Shown: positions 14,199-21,195 of the stretch, piece after piece
Numbering within the stretch: the first letter of the stretch is position 1
How the letters are laid out: each line of letters begins with the position of its first letter
IMG/VR virus record: IMGVR_UViG_3300031608_000056
Span: 1-21,810 of that record
Length of the DNA stretch: 21,810 bases
Strand: one strand, 5' to 3'
Source of the DNA: a virus
Notes under the pieces: model-generated
The model's input: only the letters and a program-made list of their open reading frames with translations
The model's database searches: none
Told to the model about the DNA's origin: nothing
Made by a program: the position numbers and the translations under genes

Positions 14199-14831
14199 GT
14201 GGCAGACTATAACGGCACATTTAGTGGTTCGTATGAGGGGGATGGGAGTCAATTAAAGAATATTGATTACTTTACGCTGTCAAACTTACCCAAAACAATA
14301 ACTAATTTTGATGAAAACTCAATAAGAGCTAACTCAGCATTCAGAGATTTATTTACAAAAAATGTAAAGACTCGACTTGATGCAGAAAGTGTGATATCAT
14401 CATCCACTCAACTCCATACTGATTTTGATATACGGTATGGTAATGAGGAAGGTGATGGGTTAGTAAGTGGTTCAGCTCAGATTCAGTTAGTAGTTGATGA
14501 TACTTATATGTCAGCATCTTTGGCAAAGCAGGGATTTGGTAAAGCTGGAGAAGCAGTACCACTTATATGGAAGCAGATACTAAACGTGCCGGGTGGTATA
14601 GTGAGTAGCTCAGCTCAATCAATCGCTAACTTAGTAGGTTCTAATTTAGTAGTTGATAGTATAACGGCAAACACATACATAATAAGCTCATCAGTAACAC
14701 ATATGACTACCTCATTCAGTAGTGGTTCGACTGTATTTGGCGATGACATAACAGATACGCATCAAATAACAGGTTCACTATCAATTTCGGGTTCAATAAA
14801 CTTCGTTACCATCGATGGTGGTAACTTTTAA
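14199..14831 (+). CDS. Tail-fibre-like structural protein
   Basis: The 210-aa protein is rich in Ser, Thr, Gly and Ile with short beta-strand repeats, such as S-S-S-T-Q-L, G-S-A-Q-I-Q, S-S-S-A-Q-S, H-Q-I-T-G-S-L-S-I-S-G-S. This is the style of fibre or baseplate-attached proteins in marine T4-like phages. The opening, Y-N-G-T-F-S-G-S-Y-E-G-D-G-S-Q-L-K-N-I, contains the F-x-G-D-G-S-x-L-x-x-I block shared with the fibres at 15274 and 17148. The start is GTG, chosen because GGAG (14188-14191) sits at proper distance and no in-frame ATG lies nearby. It is followed 12 bases later by another fibre-like gene. Confidence 0.75.
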   Translation: MADYNGTFSGSYEGDGSQLKNIDYFTLSNLPKTITNFDENSIRANSAFRDLFTKNVKTRLDAESVISSSTQLHTDFDIRYGNEEGDGLVSGSAQIQLVVDDTYMSASLAKQGFGKAGEAVPLIWKQILNVPGGIVSSSAQSIANLVGSNLVVDSITANTYIISSSVTHMTTSFSSGSTVFGDDITDTHQITGSLSISGSINFVTIDGGNF

Positions 14832-14843
14832 AACGGATAATTA

Positions 14844-15236
14844 ATGGCTGGGCAAATAAAAATAAAAAATAGTAGAGTAGGAGCTAGAATTCCAGGTGTA
14901 TCCGAATTAACATTAGGTGAACTTGCAATTAATACATTTGATGGGAAATTATTCTTTAAAAAGAATAATGGTTCAGAATCGTTACAGAGTATAGTAACCA
15001 CAGATGCACAAATAACAGGTTCTATTAATTTAACAGGTACAATGTTATCTTCGGCTACTGTAATAGAAAACACAAAAGAAAACAAATCGGATGTATTTCT
15101 AATTAAAGTTGATGGGGTGGATAAAATATCCATCAATTCAGAGGGAACATTAATACTAAGTGATACAGTAACATTACCAAGCGGAACATCGGGCGCACTG
15201 TCTGTTAGTGGAAGTAATTTATTTATATATTTATAG
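14844..15236 (+). CDS. Short fibre-associated protein
   Basis: The 130-aa protein opens A-G-Q-I-K-I-K-N-S-R-V-G-A-R-I-P and then has L-T-L-G-E-L-A-I-N-T-F-D-G-K-L-F-F-K-K (about 22-40). This block (x-E-L-A-x-N-x-x-D-G-K-L-F-x-K) is often seen at the start of phage tail-fibre proteins. The rest is beta-rich with I-T-G-S-I-N-L-T-G-T repeats. It is much shorter than a full fibre, so it may be an adaptor or one segment of a multi-protein fibre. The last codons contain the ATATTTATA word proposed as promoter of the next gene, so coding and control sequence overlap here. Confidence 0.75.
   Translation: MAGQIKIKNSRVGARIPGVSELTLGELAINTFDGKLFFKKNNGSESLQSIVTTDAQITGSINLTGTMLSSATVIENTKENKSDVFLIKVDGVDKISINSEGTLILSDTVTLPSGTSGALSVSGSNLFIYL
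15227..15235 (+). promoter_or_regulatory. Candidate late promoter word ATATTTATA inside the end of a gene
   Basis: This exact copy lies within the final codons of the 14844 gene and ends 38 bases before the ATG at 15274. Confidence 0.5.
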
Positions 15237-15273
15237 TAACAAACAAAAAACAAAAAACAAAAGGGAATTTATT

Positions 15274-16782
15274 ATGGCAAATTGGAAAAAGGTAATTGTA
15301 GCCGGAGCAGAGGCTGAATTACTAAATATAGATGTAACAAACGCAGTTACCGCATCAGCATTCAAAGGTGATGGTTCTGCATTGACTGGACTTATACATC
15401 CAACTTATAATGTACAAGATGGGCAGTTTTCAGAGGTTAGTTTTACAGCTCTTGATAACACCAAATTAGGTGATATAGAAGCTGACGCTGATATAACAGA
15501 TACTCAAAATGTTGTTGCAGCACTTACAGCCGGAGCAAACATTACAATCGCAGCAGATGGTACGATAGCTGGAACTGCTGATACGCAAGATTTATCAATA
15601 GTTGGGCATACTATATCATTAACAAATGGTGGAAGTGTAACTGTACCTGATAATAACACACACTTAACAACGGCTGATGTAAGAGGTAAATTTACAGCAG
15701 GAGCAAACATTACAATAGTAGGTGGAGCAATTGCTGGAACTGCTGATACACAATTATCAACATCTGATGTAAGAGGTAAATTTACAGCAGGAACTAATGT
15801 TTCTATTTCAGCTGGTGGTGTAATATCTTCAATTGATACGAATACCGATACGAATACATGGAGAGATGAATATATCCTACCTGTTTCAGTTGTACATGCT
15901 ACTGAAGTTGGTGCATTACATGCTACTGATGCGCTTAGAGTTAGTGGAAAATCGGTTAGTTTGTATAAAGGTGATGGTTCATCTGAAACTATAACAACAC
16001 AAGATACACACTTATCAACATCTGATGTAAGAGGTAAATTTACAGCAGGCGCTAATGTTTCTATTTCAGCTGGTGGTGTAATATCTTCAACTGATACAAA
16101 CACAAATACCAATACACAATTATCAGGCAATAAGGTTAAGGACTTCGTTGGTGAGATGTTGGATAATAATACCGAAACTGGTATTAACGTAACATATGAT
16201 GATGCAACTCATACTATCGATTTCGTAGTAGCAACACAAAATCCTTCTTTAGGTGGTGATGTTACTGGATTGGGTTCAACAAACACAGTAACAAAATTAC
16301 AAAATGTAGCAATTACTAAGGCTGAGGTAAATCAGTTAGCTAACATTGGTACTTCTACTATATCATCAACACAATGGGGTTACTTAGGTGGTTCAAACCA
16401 AAATGTAAAAACTAATTCGAATGTTACTCATAATAACTTAACGTTAACTGGTAACTTAGATGTACAAGGAACAACAACAACTCTTCATACAGCTAATTTA
16501 AATATTGAAGATAAGTTTATCTTATTAGCATCCGGTTCTGAAACGACAGTTGATGCCGGTATTATATTCCAAAACAACAAAGATGGTTCAGGTGAAGCAT
16601 TTGTATATGACTCAGCAACGACACGACCAGCTTGGTCAACTACGGGTGTAGCATTTAACGCTACCTCAGTTGCACCAACTTCATTTATTCCTAGAGTATT
16701 TGATGAAGATGCATCTCAATCTGTAATTAATGAACGTGGTTCAATAAAAATTAAAGGTGAAGATATTTTTATCTATAGCTAA
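15274..16782 (+). CDS. Long tail-fibre protein with internal repeats
   Basis: The 502-aa protein starts at the ATG after AAGGGA (15260-15265); an upstream in-frame start near 15208 lies inside the previous gene and is rejected. N-terminus: M-A-N-W-K-K-V-I-V-A-G, then F-K-G-D-G-S-A-L-T-G-L. The shaft has repeats of D-V-R-G-K-F-T-A-G-x-N-x-x-I (three copies) and S-I-S-A-G-G-V-I-S-S, Thr/Asn/Asp-rich. The C-terminal part (about 400-480) has L-D-V-Q-G-T-T-T-T-L-H-T, I-E-D-K-F-I-L-L-A-S-G and G-I-I-F-Q-N-N-K-D-G-S-G, blocks I associate with fibre tips of marine myophages. No chaperone or glycosidase motif was seen. A fibre role is likely; the place on the virion is not determinable. Confidence 0.85.
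   Translation: MANWKKVIVAGAEAELLNIDVTNAVTASAFKGDGSALTGLIHPTYNVQDGQFSEVSFTALDNTKLGDIEADADITDTQNVVAALTAGANITIAADGTIAGTADTQDLSIVGHTISLTNGGSVTVPDNNTHLTTADVRGKFTAGANITIVGGAIAGTADTQLSTSDVRGKFTAGTNVSISAGGVISSIDTNTDTNTWRDEYILPVSVVHATEVGALHATDALRVSGKSVSLYKGDGSSETITTQDTHLSTSDVRGKFTAGANVSISAGGVISSTDTNTNTNTQLSGNKVKDFVGEMLDNNTETGINVTYDDATHTIDFVVATQNPSLGGDVTGLGSTNTVTKLQNVAITKAEVNQLANIGTSTISSTQWGYLGGSNQNVKTNSNVTHNNLTLTGNLDVQGTTTTLHTANLNIEDKFILLASGSETTVDAGIIFQNNKDGSGEAFVYDSATTRPAWSTTGVAFNATSVAPTSFIPRVFDEDASQSVINERGSIKIKGEDIFIYS
15754..16090 (+). repeat. 79-bp near-identical repeat pair in the fibre gene
   Basis: Bases 15754-15832 and 16012-16090 differ at only two positions, 258 bases (86 codons) apart, in frame. 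A third, partial copy of the first half lies at about 15664-15710. The units encode L-S-T-S-D-V-R-G-K-F-T-A-G and S-I-S-A-G-G-V-I-S-S. Confidence 0.88.
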
Positions 16783-16788
16783 AATGGA

Positions 16789-16998
16789 ATGTTTAAAACA
16801 ATAATAAATAAAGTTATGAGTACACTAAGTAATTTAAAGAAAAATGCCGTTGTTAATCCGACTGAAAGTTTAGAACTATCAAAGGTTGAGGTTGAATTCC
16901 TATTGAAAACAATTGCCAACTCAAAATTTGAGGGACGGGATGTTCAGTTAGTATATGAAACCGCAGTTAAACTACAAACGTACTTAATGACAAAGTAA
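16789..16998 (+). CDS. Small helical protein after the fibre gene, function unknown
   Basis: This 69-aa protein follows the fibre gene by six bases and ends just before a terminator. Its second half (S-L-E-L-S-K-V-E-V-E-F-L-L-K-T-I-A ... V-Y-E-T-A-V-K-L-Q-T-Y-L-M) should form two or three amphipathic helices. Similar 'E-V-E-x-L-L ... A-x-K-L-Q-x-Y-L' proteins seem familiar from marine phages, but no function is known to me. An alternative start at 16816 (M-S-T-L-S-N-L-K-K) gives 60 aa. There is no good Shine-Dalgarno sequence for either start, so coupling to the fibre gene is likely. Confidence 0.7.
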   Translation: MFKTIINKVMSTLSNLKKNAVVNPTESLELSKVEVEFLLKTIANSKFEGRDVQLVYETAVKLQTYLMTK

Positions 16999-17006
16999 AT
17001 TAAAAG

Positions 17007-17035
17007 AAACCTCCACAGTAATGTGGGGGTTTTTT
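17007..17035 (+). terminator. Strong intrinsic terminator after the fibre operon
   Basis: An 11-bp stem (17007-17017 with 17022-17032, one G-U) closes the loop GTAA, a GNRA-type tetraloop, and runs into six T (17030-17035). It lies 9 bases after the stop at 16998. Confidence 0.92.
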
Positions 17036-17056
17036 AGTTTAATACTGAAATATCTC

Positions 17057-17065
17057 ATATTTATA
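17057..17065 (+). promoter_or_regulatory. Candidate late promoter word ATATTTATA
   Basis: This exact copy lies 22 bases after the terminator T-run and 82 bases before the ATG at 17148, the longest leader in the window. It would drive the five adhesin genes 17148-21141. Confidence 0.6.
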
Positions 17066-17147
17066 TGAGAACAGCTTTATGTTGGCCCTATTATAGGGGA
17101 GTGGGCTTTTAAAATCTAGTAACCAACCGCAATAAAGGAACGAATAT

Positions 17148-17660
17148 ATGCCAAATTGGAAAAAAGTCATCACAACTAATAGTGATGCAGAATTAAATTC
17201 ATTAATCGTAAAAGACCAAGTGATTGCCGACACATTCGAAGGTGATGGTTCTAAGTTGACTGGGATTACCGATACCAACACAACCTATTCGGTTGGAGAT
17301 GGTGGATTAACACAAAAAAACTTTACAACTGCTTTAAAAGCAAAATTAGAAGCTATCCCGGTCGTAATATCTAACACTAACGTTGATATTGGAACTGAGT
17401 TTGTAAATGCAGTAGATTACAGAACAGTATCAGCCGCATTTTTTGATTTTGTAGTAAAAAAGGGAACAAACTTACGAGCTGGTACTGTAACAGCAGTGCA
17501 TGATGGTAATAAGGTTGAATATACCGAAACATCGACTTCCGATTTAGGAAACACAACACCATTAACACTTTCGGTAACATTATCGGGTGTAGATATGGTA
17601 TTATTTGCAACAGCAACATCAAATGATTGGGAAGTTAAAACTTTAGTAAGGGCAATATAA
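17148..17660 (+). CDS. Short tail-fibre protein with tip-like C-terminal domain
   Basis: The 170-aa protein begins M-P-N-W-K-K-V-I-T-T-N and has F-E-G-D-G-S-K-L-T-G-I, the same opening as the long fibre at 15274, so both may dock to the same partner. Residues about 85-170 form a beta-rich domain (D-Y-R-T-V-S-A-A-F-F-D-F-V-V-K-K-G-T-N-L-R-A-G-T-V and S-G-V-D-M-V-L-F-A-T-A-T-S-N-D-W-E-V-K), which I recognise in style as a fibre tip or knob of marine phages. It lacks the repeated shaft of the 15274 protein, so it looks like a head-and-tip version. AAGGA (17135-17139) is the ribosome-binding site. Confidence 0.8.
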   Translation: MPNWKKVITTNSDAELNSLIVKDQVIADTFEGDGSKLTGITDTNTTYSVGDGGLTQKNFTTALKAKLEAIPVVISNTNVDIGTEFVNAVDYRTVSAAFFDFVVKKGTNLRAGTVTAVHDGNKVEYTETSTSDLGNTTPLTLSVTLSGVDMVLFATATSNDWEVKTLVRAI

Positions 17661-17661
17661 T

Positions 17662-18315
17662 ATGGGAATATTCAGAGGGCCAAATATAGTTAGAAGTGGG
17701 TTAGTATTAGCATTGGATGCAGGTAGTGAAAGAAGCTATCCTGGGACTGGGACTACTTGGAGTGATTTGAGTGGTGAGGGAAATGATGCTCAACTAGAAT
17801 CCACACCCACATTTTCAAATGGTCATTTTAATTTCGATGGTAGCGGGGCAAAAGCCAGAATCGACTCCCCAATTGGTGGAGCAGGTAAGACTACAGCACA
17901 CATATGGTATAAGCGTGATGAAAGTAGTAGTTCTACTTCATGGCGTACATTAATAGGTGCAAATTCCGCAAATATCCACCATTTAATAAGTAAAGCATCA
18001 TCGAGGGAGTTAGGGGTATGGGATGGCTCATTTAGAGGATTTGGATATACACCAGTAGCTGATGGGTTATATCATAATTATGTTATTATATACGATAGTG
18101 CTACTACCGCATCATTGTACGTTGATGGTTTATTTGTTAGTACGATTGTTGTAGTTGTAAATCTAACTACATATCCAATAGGTAACATCGGGAATTGGGG
18201 TGGTGGTAGCTATTGGGCAGGATATATTGGTAGTGTACTATTATATGACAAAGAACTAACCTTGGATGAAATAACACAAAATTATAACGCACAAAAAAAT
18301 AGATTTAATTTATAA
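17662..18315 (+). CDS. LamG/concanavalin-like adhesin (paralogue 1)
   Basis: The 217-aa protein has the concanavalin A-like (LamG) glycan-binding fold pattern: G-P-N-I-V-R-S-G-L-V-L-A-L-D-A-G at the start, W-S-D-L-S-G-E-G-N-D-A (32-42), F-N-F-D-G-S-G (56-62), W-Y-K-R-D, L-Y-V-D-G-L-F-V, I-G-S-V-L-L-Y-D-K-E-L-T-L-D-E-I and the closing N-Y-N-A-Q-K-N-R-F-N-L. Phage proteins of this kind are virion-surface adhesins that probably bind cell-surface sugars. There is only one domain here, against two in the paralogues at 18651 and 19822. It begins one base after the previous stop, in a tight five-gene unit. Confidence 0.85.
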   Translation: MGIFRGPNIVRSGLVLALDAGSERSYPGTGTTWSDLSGEGNDAQLESTPTFSNGHFNFDGSGAKARIDSPIGGAGKTTAHIWYKRDESSSSTSWRTLIGANSANIHHLISKASSRELGVWDGSFRGFGYTPVADGLYHNYVIIYDSATTASLYVDGLFVSTIVVVVNLTTYPIGNIGNWGGGSYWAGYIGSVLLYDKELTLDEITQNYNAQKNRFNL

Positions 18316-18319
18316 AGAT

Positions 18320-18649
18320 ATGTTTAAAAATAGAAGATGGTTGGTAATACCAACTAATTTAACAGAATCAATTAACTTTAACCAAATACATCAACCATCA
18401 ATCGATACATTAAGAGTATCACTTGATGGTGCTAGTACATTTGTTAAGTATGATATAGTAGATGTAACGGAATCGTATGATACTACTTTCACAGACCCAG
18501 AAACGGATGATGATGTAACTACAACTACTAATGCTGGAATTTATGGTAGACCTTCAATTTATAGTTCGAGTTACGGTGAATATACACATACGGAAATATT
18601 AAATATACTAACTGGTAGTAATTGGTCAACCCCAATAGAAGGAGAATAA
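18320..18649 (+). CDS. Small protein between adhesin genes, function unknown
   Basis: The 109-aa protein starts M-F-K-N-R-R-W-L-V-I-P-T and has I-N-F-N-Q-I-H-Q-P-S-I-D-T-L-R-V-S-L-D-G-A-S-T-F-V-K-Y (20-45). It then has an acidic Thr/Asp-rich stretch (F-T-D-P-E-T-D-D-D-V-T-T-T) and ends S-Y-G-E-Y-T-H-T-E-I-L-N-I-L-T-G-S-N-W. I have a vague memory of such proteins next to fibre genes in marine T4-like phages, possibly as adaptor or assembly factor; that is not evidence. There is no signal peptide and no membrane segment. It is packed between two LamG genes (4 bases before, 1 base after), so it is probably part of the same structure. Confidence 0.72.
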   Translation: MFKNRRWLVIPTNLTESINFNQIHQPSIDTLRVSLDGASTFVKYDIVDVTESYDTTFTDPETDDDVTTTTNAGIYGRPSIYSSSYGEYTHTEILNILTGSNWSTPIEGE

Positions 18650-18650
18650 T

Positions 18651-19820
18651 ATGGCAACGACAGGGGGACCAAATATAGTAACAGATGGGTTAGTATTCGG
18701 GTATGATACTGGCTTCCCATCGGCAAATAATGATACACCTCTTAGGTTTTATAATGGAGAGCCTACTGTTAATAAAATAACCGATGATATAACCGCTAGT
18801 GGTATTGATGGTTCGGGTCAATCTTCAATCGGAACTCGGGTTGTTCTTGGAACGCAGCATATTAGAATAACGGATGTTGCATCTAATAGTAGACAATCAA
18901 CGCTTGTCCAAGGATTAACAGGTGGCGCAAATTACACAGTTAGTATCCAATATAAAAAAATAGCAGGAGCTCCAACATTTAGGTTTCAACTACAAAATTA
19001 TAATGGGAGTAGTTATGTAAGTACAATCGCATTCCCAACTACAGTACAAATTGGGTTGGTCGATGTTAGTGGGTGGCAGACCGCAACATATTCATTCACA
19101 TTAGCCTCTGGTGCTAATGGCATGCGTGTTTGGTATCAAGATGGAAACGATTATACCACATATACTCATATATATGAGATAAAAAATCCACAATTGGAAC
19201 AAAACTCCCACAGAACACCCTATACGGCAGCTGCTGATGTACGCTCAGTATCAGGCTCTCTTATGGATTTAGCAGGAATATCTGATATTGATGTATCGAA
19301 TATCTCATTTGATTCAACAGCACATCCCACATTTGATGGGACTGATGATAAGCTTACAATTTCAAATAATAATCAAGTTGCATTTGGTTCTGGTGATTTT
19401 ACATTAGAGGTAGTGACAAAACCAACTAGCTTTAGTACATACACTCATTTAGTTTCATTACCATTACAAAGTACGTTTTCTTTAAAAGCTACCAAACATG
19501 ATGGTAATTTGTATTTTTATTCACCTAGCTTTACCACATTCGGCTCAACTGATGGGTGGAATCTTACTCTTAATGAGTGGAATAGCGTTGTGTTGGTTCG
19601 TAAATCAGGAGTAGCGTATTGTTATTTAAATGGCACTCTCATAGGTACAAAATCAGGGTTCAATAATATCCTTACAGCACAAGATGTGAATATTGGATGG
19701 GGGTGGGGGTCTGAATACACCCCACAATCCATTCCAATCGTAAGAGTTTACAATGTAGGGCTTACTGATGATGAGGTAGAACAAAATTTTAACGCATACA
19801 AACATAGATTCGGGATATAA
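18651..19820 (+). CDS. Two-domain LamG-like adhesin with carbohydrate-binding N-terminal domain (paralogue 2)
   Basis: The 389-aa protein starts G-G-P-N-I-V-T-D-G-L-V-F-G-Y-D-T-G as in paralogue 1. Residues about 40-195 resemble a CBM4/9-like or galactose-binding jelly roll: Y-T-V-S-I-Q-Y-K-K, W-Q-T-A-T-Y-S-F-T-L, then N-P-Q-L-E-Q-N-S-H-R-T-P-Y-T, the last being a hallmark of that family in tail proteins. Residues about 205-389 are a LamG domain: F-D-S-T-A-H-P-T-F-D-G-T-D-D (near 220-233), F-T-L-E-V-V-T-K-P, W-N-S-V-V-L-V-R-K and the closing N-F-N-A-Y-K-H-R-F-G-I. AAGGAGA directly before the ATG is the strongest ribosome-binding site of the unit. Confidence 0.85.
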   Translation: MATTGGPNIVTDGLVFGYDTGFPSANNDTPLRFYNGEPTVNKITDDITASGIDGSGQSSIGTRVVLGTQHIRITDVASNSRQSTLVQGLTGGANYTVSIQYKKIAGAPTFRFQLQNYNGSSYVSTIAFPTTVQIGLVDVSGWQTATYSFTLASGANGMRVWYQDGNDYTTYTHIYEIKNPQLEQNSHRTPYTAAADVRSVSGSLMDLAGISDIDVSNISFDSTAHPTFDGTDDKLTISNNNQVAFGSGDFTLEVVTKPTSFSTYTHLVSLPLQSTFSLKATKHDGNLYFYSPSFTTFGSTDGWNLTLNEWNSVVLVRKSGVAYCYLNGTLIGTKSGFNNILTAQDVNIGWGWGSEYTPQSIPIVRVYNVGLTDDEVEQNFNAYKHRFGI

Positions 19821-19821
19821 T

Positions 19822-21141
19822 ATGTATATAGGACCAAACACAACACATACTGGAATTCTATTTGGCTTTGATGCTGATAATAGAAGTACACGCTCTTACA
19901 AAGGTAAGACTTTACTATATGATAACAGCGATTGGCCAACTGACTCCAGTCAGAGTACAAACCGGTGGTCGGCTTGGGCTGGTGGTAACACTCGAACTAC
20001 CGCTACAGACCCTTGGGGAAATCAATCAGTTGTATGGAAATCATCAACAGAGAATTCTACGGCAAGTAGAGGAGGGTTATATGGGAAATCAGTTGCTATT
20101 GATAATACTAAATTATATAGAATATCCTTTTGGGAAAATAGAGTAACTAATAATAGTGCTACTTATGGTCGATATTATCTTGGATGTAATGGGTATGGGA
20201 CTACAAATGGAGTTGGTAATTTAGGTTCAGGTACAGCAAACACAAACCCATATTTTTTTAGTACTTCACGTAATGGTGTTCCTATAGATACTTGGGTATT
20301 AGTGGTAGGTCATATTCACCCATATAATTACACCTCAACCGATGAACACGCTGATTCGGGTCGATGGCTACAAAATGGTACTAATTATAGTAATATCAGT
20401 ACTGATTATATGTGGTTACCACAAACAACATCAGCTCGTCCCAGGTCGTTAGCAATTTACCAAGGAAATGTAGCTGGTATGGTACATCATACAATACATC
20501 CAAGAATGGATTTATGTGATGGTACTGAGCCGAGCTTAGATGACCTACTTAATGGAACACATCATAAATTAATTAATCAAGCTGATAAGCAAGAAGTAAA
20601 TTTATCCAATATGAGTTTTGATTCAACCGAGCATCCCATTTTTGATGGAACTGATGATTCTATAGTTATTGCAAACCCAGGTACAAGCAATACGACTGGA
20701 TTTACTATAGAGATGATTATAAAGCCCGATAGTTATTCAAACGCACCTATGATTATTACACCCAACAGTCATGGGATAGACCATTATATTAGAATAAACA
20801 CAAGCGGTAAAATAAAAATGGTAACTGTTGTAGCAGCGGATTCAACAAGCCAATCCTTCACCTCACAATCTACCCTAACCGCTGGTGAAAATCATCATAT
20901 CATATTTACATACGATTCTGTTTCGGGTGGTCGTGTTTATTTTAATAATGAACTAGAGCGCTCAACTTCACCCAACTTTACGGCTAAGGAGTGGGAAGGT
21001 ACGTGGGCAATAGGTCAGCGTGGTAATTCTACCTATTTTTTTAATGGAAGTTTACCTATCTTAAAAGTTTATAATAAGGTACTCACTCCCAATGAAATAA
21101 GAAGAAACTTTAAAGCATACAAAAAGAGGTTTAATCTATAA
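19822..21141 (+). CDS. Two-domain LamG-like adhesin (paralogue 3)
   Basis: The 439-aa protein starts Y-I-G-P-N-T-T-H-T-G-I-L-F-G-F-D-A-D-N-R-S and ends N-F-K-A-Y-K-K-R-F-N-L, like paralogues 1 and 2. The N-terminal ~230 residues are an aromatic- and Asn-rich domain (W-S-A-W-A-G-G-N; F-W-E-N-R-V-T-N-N; G-R-Y-Y-L-G-C-N-G-Y-G), different from that of paralogue 2. The C-terminal LamG domain carries F-D-S-T-E-H-P-I-F-D-G-T-D-D (about 266-279), F-T-I-E-M-I-I-K-P and G-R-V-Y-F-N-N-E-L. So the C-terminal domain is shared while the N-terminal sensor domain has been exchanged. It starts one base after the previous stop and ends the operon. Confidence 0.85.
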   Translation: MYIGPNTTHTGILFGFDADNRSTRSYKGKTLLYDNSDWPTDSSQSTNRWSAWAGGNTRTTATDPWGNQSVVWKSSTENSTASRGGLYGKSVAIDNTKLYRISFWENRVTNNSATYGRYYLGCNGYGTTNGVGNLGSGTANTNPYFFSTSRNGVPIDTWVLVVGHIHPYNYTSTDEHADSGRWLQNGTNYSNISTDYMWLPQTTSARPRSLAIYQGNVAGMVHHTIHPRMDLCDGTEPSLDDLLNGTHHKLINQADKQEVNLSNMSFDSTEHPIFDGTDDSIVIANPGTSNTTGFTIEMIIKPDSYSNAPMIITPNSHGIDHYIRINTSGKIKMVTVVAADSTSQSFTSQSTLTAGENHHIIFTYDSVSGGRVYFNNELERSTSPNFTAKEWEGTWAIGQRGNSTYFFNGSLPILKVYNKVLTPNEIRRNFKAYKKRFNL

Positions 21142-21146
21142 CACAT

Positions 21147-21155
21147 CTATTTATA
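21147..21155 (+). promoter_or_regulatory. Candidate late promoter word (variant CTATTTATA)
   Basis: This copy differs from the common word only at the first base. It ends 40 bases before the ATG at 21196, in the 54-base gap after the adhesin operon. Confidence 0.5.
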
Positions 21156-21195
21156 GTATATAAGATATTAACCTGGAAAATGAAAGGTAACAACT

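Noticed and set aside
15208-15273. Upstream start for the long fibre gene
   Set aside because: It would lie inside the previous gene and translate AT-rich leader sequence; the ATG at 15274 has AAGGGA before it and gives the M-A-N-W-K-K-V-I opening shared with the 17148 gene.
15664-16090. CRISPR-like repeated segments
   Set aside because: The repeats are in-frame protein repeats of a fibre, of unequal spacing and with no unique spacers of constant length.
15504-16130. 208-aa minus-strand frame opposite the fibre gene
   Set aside because: Shadow of the repetitive fibre coding sequence; all real genes of the window are on the + strand.
19862-20146. 94-aa + strand frame inside the third adhesin gene
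   Set aside because: Out-of-frame shadow of a gene whose own frame has a complete, family-like sequence.
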